From Candidatus Equibacterium intestinale (lineage in GTDB: Bacteria; Bacteroidota; Bacteroidia; Bacteroidales; UBA932), in NCBI GenBank assembly GCA_018064305.1, contig JAGHVP010000263.1, positions 1-11,905 of the forward strand: 11,905 nt of DNA, read 5' to 3'. Shown here in pieces: positions 5,946 through 11,809 of this stretch. Below the pieces are notes generated by a model. The model was not told where the DNA came from. It was given only the letters and a program-made list of their open reading frames with translations, and did not search any database. The position numbers and the translations under genes are program-made. Every line of letters starts with the position of its first letter. Position 1 is the first letter of the stretch.

Positions 5946-8135
5946 ATGGAAAAAACTCTCAAAGACCTTCGCATTGGCGAAAAAGGCATCATCTCCTCTG
6001 TGGAGAGCAGCGGAGAGGCCCTGAGGCGGCATCTGCTCGACCTCGGGCTGGTTCCAGGAGCTGAAGTCCAGCTCGTCAAGGCCGCTCCGATGGGCGACCC
6101 CATAGAGATACTCATTCACGGATACGAGCTCACGCTCCGGCGCCACGAGGCCGCAGGCATCGGCATCTCAGAACCCGCCACCGGCAGCGTGCAGGCCGAT
6201 TCCACATCGAAAGACACCGACTCGGATTATAACTTCTACCTCCACGAGCACAACTCACACCCAGGTCTCGGCGAGTCCGGCAAATACCATTCGAAAGACC
6301 ACGCTGACCCGATGCCCAAGAACGCACCGCTGCGTCTGGCGATAGTGGGGCAGCACAACAGCGGCAAGACCGCCCTGTTCAACTACCTCACCGGCGAAAG
6401 CGGTCATGTGGGCAATTTCCCGGGAGTGACGGTGGAAGTAGCCGAGGCTCCTGTGAAGGGACATGCCAACACCACGGTCGCAGACCTTCCCGGCATATAT
6501 TCGCTTCAGGCATATTCTGAAGAAGAGAAGATAACCCGCGATTTCATACTGAAGGAAAAGCCCAACGGCATCATAAACATCATTGACGCCAACCATCTGG
6601 AGCGCAGCCTTTATCTGACAGTCCAGCTGATGGAGCTGGGCATCCCTATGGCGCTGGCGCTCAACATGATGGACGAAGTCACAAACAGCGGCGGCACCAT
6701 CCGCATCAACGAGCTTGAAAAGCTGCTCGGCATCCCTGTGGTGCCTATTTCAGTAAATAAGGGCAACGGTATCAGCGAGTTCATGGACCACATGACACAC
6801 GTTGCCACCTACCGCGAAAAGCCCGCATTCAAGGGGCTTGACAACGCAGGAAGCATCCTCAGCGGGGCCGACGGCGCCGACACATACGCCAGGCTGGCCA
6901 CAGAGCGCTACAATTTCATAGAGCAGATCTGCCGCGCCACAGTCATAAAGCCCAGAGAGACGAAGAAAGGTGTGATAAGCCAGAAGATCGACAGGATTCT
7001 GACGGGCCGTTGGACCGCCATCCCCGCCTTCCTGGTCATAATGTGCACCTTAATCTGGCTCACCGTGGATGTTATCGGAGCATGGCTCCAGCGGATTCTG
7101 GATGGTGGCATCACAGTCCTGGCAGCAAAGGTCGGCTCGCTGCTGGCAGGATGGGAAGTGGCAGGCTGGATGCGCCGGCTGGTGGTAGAGGCCATCTTCG
7201 GCGGTGTGGGGAGCGTGTTAAGTTTCCTGCCCATCGTAATCACTCTATTTTTCTTCCTCTCGATGCTGGAAGACAGCGGATATATGGCCCGGATTGCGTT
7301 TGTAAGCGACAAGATGCTCCGCCGTATCGGCCTTTCAGGGCGCTCCATCGTACCCCTGCTGTTCGGCTTCGGCTGTTCTGTTCCCGGAGTGATGGCGGCC
7401 CGCACCCTGCCTTCGGCACGCGACCGCAAAGCCACCATCCTGCTCATGCCTTTCATGAGCTGCTCAGCCAAGATTGCAATATACACATTCTTCATTGTGA
7501 ACTTCTTCCCTGGTCATGCGGCTGCAGTGATGATAAGCCTGTACCTGCTGGGCATACTTGTGGGAATTGCTGTGGCGCTGGTGAGGAAATGGCGCGCAAA
7601 AAATTATCAGCCGGCCCCGTTTGTGATGGAAATGCCTGTCTACCGCCTGCCCAGGGCCGCCAATGTGGGGCAGCTGCTCTGGGACAAAACAAACGACTTC
7701 CTGCAGATTTCCTTCACCGTGATCTTCCTGGCCAGCATCGTGGTGTGGTTCCTCCAGTCGTTCTCGTTCAGGTTCGACTTTGTGACAGACAGCTCAGAAA
7801 GTATGCTGGCGGCAATAGCAGGTGTGCTGGCTCCGCTTTTCAAGCCGCTTGGACTTGGCGACTGGCGCATCGTGACATCGCTTATCTGCGGCTTCATGGC
7901 CAAGGAGAGCGTGGTGTCAACCATGGAGGTGCTGTCGGTGGGCTCGCTGCTCACTGTGCAGACCGCTGTGCCGATGCTTATCTTCTGCCTGCTCTACACC
8001 CCCTGCGTGGCTGCCACCGCCGCAATCAGACGGGAGCTGGGGCGCGGATGGGCTGCATTTGTGGTGGTGTTCCAGTGCCTCCTGGCCTGGTTATGCGCGT
8101 GGATTGGATACATGATAACCTGCCTGATTGTCTGA
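5946..8135 (+). CDS. FeoA-FeoB fusion, ferrous iron transporter
   Basis: This is an inner-membrane Fe2+ uptake protein. Residues 1-75 are a FeoA SH3-like domain (LLDLGLVPGAEVQLV), which in other bacteria is a separate subunit. A 50-residue His/Asp-rich linker follows (about 78-127). The G domain has G1 GQHNSGKT (135-142), G2 in FPGVTVE (158-164), G3 DLPG (180-183) and G4 NMMD (240-243). Residues 355 onward hold the membrane part, with the two gate/pore cysteine motifs GCSVP (476-480) and SCSAK (505-509) and the C-terminal core motif MAKESVVSTMEV (651-662). At 729 residues it is compact; E. coli FeoB alone is about 773. Fusion of FeoA to FeoB is known in Bacteroidales. The P-loop has Q where most FeoBs have N (GNPNxGKT). 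It is followed by a small Cys-rich gene in the same operon. Confidence 0.96.
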   Translation: MEKTLKDLRIGEKGIISSVESSGEALRRHLLDLGLVPGAEVQLVKAAPMGDPIEILIHGYELTLRRHEAAGIGISEPATGSVQADSTSKDTDSDYNFYLHEHNSHPGLGESGKYHSKDHADPMPKNAPLRLAIVGQHNSGKTALFNYLTGESGHVGNFPGVTVEVAEAPVKGHANTTVADLPGIYSLQAYSEEEKITRDFILKEKPNGIINIIDANHLERSLYLTVQLMELGIPMALALNMMDEVTNSGGTIRINELEKLLGIPVVPISVNKGNGISEFMDHMTHVATYREKPAFKGLDNAGSILSGADGADTYARLATERYNFIEQICRATVIKPRETKKGVISQKIDRILTGRWTAIPAFLVIMCTLIWLTVDVIGAWLQRILDGGITVLAAKVGSLLAGWEVAGWMRRLVVEAIFGGVGSVLSFLPIVITLFFFLSMLEDSGYMARIAFVSDKMLRRIGLSGRSIVPLLFGFGCSVPGVMAARTLPSARDRKATILLMPFMSCSAKIAIYTFFIVNFFPGHAAAVMISLYLLGILVGIAVALVRKWRAKNYQPAPFVMEMPVYRLPRAANVGQLLWDKTNDFLQISFTVIFLASIVVWFLQSFSFRFDFVTDSSESMLAAIAGVLAPLFKPLGLGDWRIVTSLICGFMAKESVVSTMEVLSVGSLLTVQTAVPMLIFCLLYTPCVAATAAIRRELGRGWAAFVVVFQCLLAWLCAWIGYMITCLIV

Positions 8136-8148
8136 CCCGTCCAGCCTT

Positions 8149-8391
8149 ATGAATACAGCAACCCTGATAGCGCTGATTGCGATTCTGGCCGCGGCCGGCC
8201 TGGCCACAGCCTCCATCATCCGTGCGCACCGCTGCCGCATGGCCGGCTCTGGCGGTTCCGCCACCGGCTCTGGCGCCTCTGCCGAGTCAGGAGGCTCCAC
8301 CTCTGGAACCGCAGCAGGCTCCACAAACTCCGCTTCATCTGACGCCTGCCGGGGCTGCGCCCTCTCCCCCTTCTGCCGGAAAAGGGGATGA
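8149..8391 (+). CDS. FeoB-associated Cys-rich membrane protein
   Basis: An 80-residue protein with one N-terminal transmembrane helix (TATLIALIAILAAAGLATAS). A Gly/Ser/Ala-rich flexible stretch follows, and it ends with a CxxC-x5-C cluster (DACRGCALSPFC) and a basic tail. This matches the small FeoB-associated Cys-rich proteins that sit directly after feoB in many anaerobes. They are thought to act with FeoB at the membrane, perhaps handling iron or redox state; the exact role is not established. I chose the ATG at 8149, 13 bp after the feoB stop. A TTG seven codons earlier (8128) would overlap feoB and seems less likely. Confidence 0.85.
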   Translation: MNTATLIALIAILAAAGLATASIIRAHRCRMAGSGGSATGSGASAESGGSTSGTAAGSTNSASSDACRGCALSPFCRKRG

Positions 8392-8457
8392 ACGCATCAG
8401 AAAAGTTGGCACAATATTCGTTTGTAAGCCTCCCAGTTCACTAAAAATGAAGAGGAT

Positions 8458-8853
8458 ATGAAAAGAATTATTGCACTTTCAGCATTCGTATTGATGCTTG
8501 CATCCATTGCAGGATGCTCGGCAGTACTCCCTGTTGCACAGGAAGAGTACTCACACGGTCCCGGCATTCATCAGGCAAACGCAATGAATCCTAACAGATA
8601 TGCCAGAGCCCATGCAGACGCAGTTGACAGGACTTGCGACCTTACACGGATACAATACAGAAAAGTGTACAAGGCATACTGGCGCGAAAGCCAGGAGTGC
8701 CGCCGTCACTATGAGTCTGAATTAAACAGCAACCGCCTCGACCGCTCATACATCCGCGCCCACGGCAGGTTGGAAAGGAAGATGCGCAGGATCCTCGATG
8801 CCGACCAGTTCGCCAGATGGAGCCGCATGATTAGGAACCGCAAACTGTTCTGA
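8458..8853 (+). CDS. Small lipoprotein, Spy/CpxP-like character
   Basis: A 131-residue protein with a lipoprotein signal peptide (lipobox SIAGC, Cys20). The mature part is predicted to be helical, highly charged and Arg-rich. The C-terminal segment GRLERKMRRILDADQFARWSRM resembles the helix pair of Spy/CpxP-like periplasmic proteins and of small Bacteroidota proteins with a 'LT.EQ...W' ending. I do not recognise a defined family. The start is set by ATG 8458 with AGAGGA just upstream. That purine stretch lies inside a five-codon mini-frame (8447-8461, including stop) whose TGA overlaps this ATG. No clear TAnnTTTG box is visible in the 66-bp gap after the Cys-rich gene, so it may be co-transcribed with the feo operon. 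Confidence 0.7.
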   Translation: MKRIIALSAFVLMLASIAGCSAVLPVAQEEYSHGPGIHQANAMNPNRYARAHADAVDRTCDLTRIQYRKVYKAYWRESQECRRHYESELNSNRLDRSYIRAHGRLERKMRRILDADQFARWSRMIRNRKLF

Positions 8854-8861
8854 CACGGCAT

Positions 8862-8965
8862 CCCGGCCGGCAGCATCACTGTACCGGCAGGCGGCAACCG
8901 GCTGCCCTAAGCCGGCAGAAGGTCACGACCTAACCGGCAGGAGCACGGCAGACAGTACCGGTAAC
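8862..8965. repeat. Cluster of CCGGCAG heptamers
   Basis: CCGGCAG occurs exactly at 8867, 8884, 8912 and 8934. Variants lie at 8898 (CCGGCTG), 8944 (ACGGCAG) and 8958 (CCGGTAACAG), all within 100 bp and irregularly spaced 11-22 bp apart. CCGGCT/AGCCGG (8898-8903/8910-8915) and GGTC/GACC (8921-8924/8927-8930) can form short hairpins. There is no gene in this stretch. Spacing is too irregular and units too short for CRISPR. Confidence 0.5.
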
Positions 8966-8991
8966 AGCAGCACAACACACTTAGATTATTA

Positions 8992-9034
8992 AGAGCTGAC
9001 ATCAAAGTCCCTGACTATGATGTCAGTTCTTTTT
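8992..9034 (+). terminator. Rho-independent terminator
   Basis: A 13-bp stem (8992-9004 with 9018-9030, one G-U pair, core CTGACATCA/TGATGTCAG) encloses a 13-nt loop and runs into a T tract (9028-9034). It is placed to end transcription of the feo operon and small lipoprotein gene, 138 bp after the lipoprotein stop. Confidence 0.78.
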
Positions 9035-9125
9035 GTGTGGCTTCTTCTCGGGATACGCGCAGTGCGCCTGTGCCGAGGCGTTGCGCGGGAGCAGGATGCC
9101 GCAGTCTCGGAAGACGCTCTGTGTG

Positions 9126-9275
9126 AGGCCGCTGCAGTCCGCTGCCTTGACAGATGTGCCCTATCCGGTGCATTTCCACCGCCGAGGTGCATTGATGCTC
9201 AGCATCTCTATCAAGCATCCCGACTCTGAGGCATTCCTCGATGCCAAGATGGAGCAGGGCAACCAGGCAGAGTAA
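9126..9275 (+). pseudogene. Fragment of class II ribonucleotide reductase gene (nrdJ-like)
   Basis: The frame encodes RRGALMLSISIKHPDSEAF and then LDAKMEQG (9180-9260). This closely matches my memory of the conserved segment GRRGALML..SIKHPD...FIDAKM..GKVTGAN of adenosylcobalamin-dependent (class II) ribonucleotide reductases. Upstream, RPLQSAALT (9126-9152) may correspond to the family's IRP..SP..NSALTSTG segment, with the roughly 20 residues between deleted. The frame stops at 9273-9275 and no further reductase sequence follows. A normal NrdJ has over 700 residues, so this is a small relic. The first palindromic unit begins nine bases after the stop. The identification is from memory of the family and needs a database search. 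Confidence 0.6.
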
Positions 9276-9283
9276 AGTGACGC

Positions 9284-9337
9284 CAGTCCACAATCACCCA
9301 CCTCAAAACGCAGTCTGAGTACGAATGCCATGGACTG
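9284..9337. repeat. REP-like palindromic unit 1 (54 bp)
   Basis: Begins CAGTCCA (9284-9290) and ends TGGACTG (9331-9337), a perfect 7-bp inverted repeat. It is the most diverged of the four units inside, but it shares TCTGAG at the same internal offset as units 2 and 3. Confidence 0.75.
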
Positions 9338-9355
9338 CCGCGCTCCAGAGAGCCT
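9338..9355. repeat. 18-bp inter-unit linker, copy A
   Basis: CCGCGCTCCAGAGAGCCT joins units 1 and 2. It differs at one position from the linker between units 3 and 4 and holds a mini-hairpin GCTC/GAGC (9342-9345/9350-9353). Confidence 0.75.
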
Positions 9356-9409
9356 CAGTCCACGGCAATACCTTCCTGGTACACTTCTGAGGCATATTTG
9401 CGTGGACTG
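9356..9409. repeat. REP-like palindromic unit 2 (54 bp)
   Basis: Has a perfect 9-bp terminal inverted repeat, CAGTCCACG (9356-9364) with CGTGGACTG (9401-9409). It ends seven bases from the stop codon of the transposase gene, so it would form the 3' end of that mRNA on the opposite strand. Confidence 0.85.
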
Positions 9410-9416
9410 ATAAATA

Positions 9417-10328
9417 CTACAGTACGTAATTCCGAATTTCTTCCTCCGGCAATTTGGTAAGGGTCGAAAGTTGGCGGCAACAGAGACCATGCCGTCTATG
9501 AAGCTCTCTGGCAAGCGTGATCCGCTGTTCGGGAGTGATATGCCGTGTCCCCTTCCGCCCGAACAGTTCCATACATGCCGATTCACAGTATTTTCTTGCC
9601 TCGATGTCTTCAATCATCAGTCCTCTTGACTGCGCCATTCTGTCTTGCACAACTTTCAACTTGTCTTTGCCAGATGACAGGAATACCCGATAGCAGTTGT
9701 GAGTCTTGTAAATAGACTCAAACCGTTTTACATCCACATAGTTGGTTGGAAGGATGAACCCGCGGCATACCAGCCAGTCATCGGGAACAAGTGACTTGGA
9801 ACCGCATATCCTTCGTTTTTCGTTAACTGTCAGGCTGCCGAACGTTACCGGCCTTTCTATCTCATTCCTGTCATTGACCATCCACGGAAGAAGAACATTA
9901 CAGCTGCGGAAATACAATGCACCGGAACCGTACAGATAATCGTACGGCATTACTGCCTTGCCATCTTTTGTTGGTTGGACAATTGTATATACAGCAACAT
10001 TCATCAAATAGCTGGTGTCCTGTACTTCATCCAACCTGCAACAGAGCACTACCCCGTCCAGTGAACCTCTCCGACGGGCAATGCACCGGCGGCTTATTTC
10101 TTCATAATACCGTTTGAATTTGAGGCACTGTTCGTAAGTTCCCCACAAAAGGATATGCGGATGTGAATCTTCTATAGAAAAACTGACAACGACAGCACCG
10201 GACAGATAACAACACAAACCTACACGGTTGAACGCAAGGACGAACTCCACTTCTTCTATGATAAAATTCCTAGCGTCACTGCCATTCGCATACATATGGT
10301 AATATCCCTTCATATCTTTCCTCCACAT
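9417..10328 (-). CDS. RAYT-like Y1/HUH transposase
   Basis: I read this as a REP-associated tyrosine transposase relative (IS200/TnpA-REP Y1 superfamily), enzymes that nick and join single-stranded DNA at palindromes. The N-terminal GYYHMYANG (8-16) fits the first strand. The HUH motif is HPH in SHPHILLWG (55-63), followed by a basic helix FKRYYEEISRRCIARRRG (71-88). A helix TSYLMNVAVYTIVQP (105-119) offers Y114 as the nucleophile, 56 residues after the HUH. MPYDYLYGSGALYFR (127-141) matches the family's 'YPWSSA..YF' element. The C-terminal 165-302 ends in a helix-turn-helix-like segment. At 303 residues it is longer than E. coli TnpA-REP (about 165). ATG 10313 (Met6) has GGAGGAAAG just upstream and is an alternative start. 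It is flanked by two pairs of 54-bp palindromes. Confidence 0.78.
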   Translation of the reverse strand: MWRKDMKGYYHMYANGSDARNFIIEEVEFVLAFNRVGLCCYLSGAVVVSFSIEDSHPHILLWGTYEQCLKFKRYYEEISRRCIARRRGSLDGVVLCCRLDEVQDTSYLMNVAVYTIVQPTKDGKAVMPYDYLYGSGALYFRSCNVLLPWMVNDRNEIERPVTFGSLTVNEKRRICGSKSLVPDDWLVCRGFILPTNYVDVKRFESIYKTHNCYRVFLSSGKDKLKVVQDRMAQSRGLMIEDIEARKYCESACMELFGRKGTRHITPEQRITLARELHRRHGLCCRQLSTLTKLPEEEIRNYVL

Positions 10329-10343
10329 TCTTTGTTACCGGCA

Positions 10344-10351
10344 CAAAGGTA
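10344..10351 (-). promoter_or_regulatory. -7 box (TACCTTTG) of the transposase gene
   Basis: On the minus strand TACCTTTG is an exact TAnnTTTG match, 15 nt before ATG 10328 and 30 nt before ATG 10313. It lies between the gene and unit 3, so the gene carries its own promoter inside the palindrome-bounded segment. Confidence 0.65.
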
Positions 10352-10380
10352 TGAAATAATTAGACTGCGTAAATGATTTT

Positions 10381-10434
10381 CAGTCCACGGCAATGTGCCT
10401 TCCAGGCCGTTCTGAGGCATGTCATCGTGGACTG
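10381..10434. repeat. REP-like palindromic unit 3 (54 bp)
   Basis: Has a perfect 9-bp terminal inverted repeat CAGTCCACG/CGTGGACTG (10381-10389/10426-10434). An inner arm, ATGTGCCT with AGGCATGT (10393-10400/10415-10422), pairs if two G-T wobbles are allowed. It is the closest relative of unit 2 (shared GGCAAT, CCTTCC, TCTGAGGCAT). Confidence 0.85.
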
Positions 10435-10452
10435 CCGCGCTCCAGAGAGCTT
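10435..10452. repeat. 18-bp inter-unit linker, copy B
   Basis: CCGCGCTCCAGAGAGCTT is identical to copy A except for one base. With the arms on both sides it makes an extended palindrome: CGTGGACTG (10426-10434), GCTC (10439-10442), GAGC (10447-10450), CAGTCCACG (10453-10461). Confidence 0.8.
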
Positions 10453-10506
10453 CAGTCCACGGCAACATCGCACTGAATGCGTTCCCAGCCATGTCTCCGT
10501 GGACTG
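10453..10506. repeat. REP-like palindromic unit 4 (54 bp)
   Basis: Has a 10-bp terminal inverted repeat CAGTCCACGG/CCGTGGACTG (10453-10462/10497-10506) and an inner hairpin CGCA/TGCG (10469-10472/10478-10481). It is followed by GCTTTTTG, so it could also act as a terminator on the plus strand. Confidence 0.83.
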
Positions 10507-10560
10507 GCTTTTTGTTACTGACACAGCAGAGGGAACTGCGTAACTGCACGACTTTTTTAT

Positions 10561-10568
10561 TAAATTTG
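10561..10568 (+). promoter_or_regulatory. -7 box (TAAATTTG) of the nucleoside-hydrolase-like gene
   Basis: Matches TAnnTTTG, 35 nt before the ATG at 10604. The predicted leader contains a GC-rich hairpin GGCCGC/GCGGCC (10575-10580/10588-10593) ten bases before the ATG, which may limit ribosome access. Confidence 0.55.
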
Positions 10569-10603
10569 TCAAGCGGCCGCAACAACGGCGGCCATTTCCT
10601 GCC

Positions 10604-11785
10604 ATGAAACGTATTTCATTCATCCTCGCCACCATGCTGGCCTTTGCTGTATCCTGCGGGCACAGCGGTGTAACATGCGGTAACCGCACCAACGACGGCA
10701 ACGACGGGAAGGTTCCCGTCATAGTAATCACCGACCTTTACTTCCCCGGACAGGACATAGGCGACAACTTCGACCTTGTCACACCTTTCTCGCTACCCCA
10801 GATAGACCTTAAGGCAATAATACTCGACGTCACCGACGACAAGCGCAATTACGGGGAGAACGGCACCCAGCTGCGCGACCCCGGTTTTATTCCGGCCACA
10901 CAGCTGAACTACATCTTCGACAGGAACGTGCCGGTGGCATGCGCACCTTTCGGACGTATGAAATCGCCGGAAGACACAATGGAAGATGCACCTGCATTCC
11001 AGCAGGAAGGCATAGACCTGCTTTTTGACATCATAGAGAACTCCGACAAACCTGTCACCATCGTGTCGACAGGCTCGCTGCGCCCGCTGGCCGTGGCATA
11101 CAACCGCCGCCCTGAGCTGATGTGCTCCGACAAGGTTGCCGCCATCCACATTTCTGCCGGAAATGTAACGGAAGGAGGGCTTGAGTGGAACATCGACCTG
11201 GATTCTTTCGGAGCTGCGCGCGTATTCCGCAGCCCGATGAATATGTTTGTATATCCCGGTGCGGCAGGCATCGGCTGCTGGGACCTCGACCACCACAACA
11301 CCTTCTGGGCACTGCACGACCTGGACTGGATCCTGACAATGCCGGAACTGCTCAGAAACTATCTTGTCTACAACCTGCTTTCCATCCAGGACAGGCCCGA
11401 TTTCCTCGGGTATCTTGAAAATCCACTTTCACAGGAGGATATAGACGGGCTGAAGGCACGCCGCCAGGACAGATGGTACGGGCCGGGCGGACGGCATTAC
11501 GTTTGGGAAACTGCATTGTGGCAGCAGGTTGCAGGGCTTGTGCTTGTCGAGCATGCCGACGGTCATGCCGAACTTGTACCGGCTGGCGGAGTGACCGCCA
11601 CCGACAAGGTGTGCAAGGAAGAGATGTGGCCTGTAAAGATGGATGTCAAAGACAACGGATACTACTCTTTCAGCCACACAGACGAGCCTGCCAACATACA
11701 CGTGTACTACCGCGAAGACCCTGTCCTGCAGGAGCGCCTGCTGAACGAGGCCCTTCCCGCGCTGTACCTCTCTTTCCGCTACTAG
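10604..11785 (+). CDS. Nucleoside-hydrolase-like lipoprotein
   Basis: A 393-residue lipoprotein (signal peptide, lipobox AVSC, Cys18) related to inosine-uridine-preferring nucleoside hydrolases. These split nucleosides into base and ribose with a Ca2+ held by an Asp cluster. Family landmarks are VIVITDLYFPGQDIGDNFDL (39-58, place of the DxDxxxDD calcium motif), VTIVSTGSLRPLAVAY (151-166, the usual 'GPLTNLA' strand) and EWNIDLDSFGAARVF (194-208, the 'EFN..DP.AA' motif). A later HDLDW (238-242) sits where the active-site HD is expected. The N-terminal Asp motif is altered, with an insertion between TD and the GQD..D part, so catalysis is not assured. The tail (about 310-393) is not familiar. 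Lipidation places it in the envelope, unlike the cytosolic enzymes. It is monocistronic as far as the window shows. Confidence 0.72.
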   Translation: MKRISFILATMLAFAVSCGHSGVTCGNRTNDGNDGKVPVIVITDLYFPGQDIGDNFDLVTPFSLPQIDLKAIILDVTDDKRNYGENGTQLRDPGFIPATQLNYIFDRNVPVACAPFGRMKSPEDTMEDAPAFQQEGIDLLFDIIENSDKPVTIVSTGSLRPLAVAYNRRPELMCSDKVAAIHISAGNVTEGGLEWNIDLDSFGAARVFRSPMNMFVYPGAAGIGCWDLDHHNTFWALHDLDWILTMPELLRNYLVYNLLSIQDRPDFLGYLENPLSQEDIDGLKARRQDRWYGPGGRHYVWETALWQQVAGLVLVEHADGHAELVPAGGVTATDKVCKEEMWPVKMDVKDNGYYSFSHTDEPANIHVYYREDPVLQERLLNEALPALYLSFRY

Positions 11786-11809
11786 TTAAGCAATGATGAA
11801 AAAAAAGTT

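Noticed and set aside
7010..8152. 380-codon frame inside feoB
   Set aside because: It overlaps the membrane part of FeoB in another frame and is a composition effect of the GC-rich gene.
8405..8424. Possible sigma54 promoter (TTGGCAC...TTTG) before the small lipoprotein
   Set aside because: The -24 part resembles the consensus, but the -12 part reads GT rather than GC at the required spacing, so the match is too weak.
8862..8965. CRISPR-like array
   Set aside because: The repeated motif is only seven bases, with irregular 11-22 bp spacing and no cas genes in the window.
9017..9229. 70-codon plus-strand frame and an antisense 92-codon frame near 9.1 kb
   Set aside because: Neither looks like a protein. 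The only recognisable coding trace there is the reductase-like fragment in another frame.
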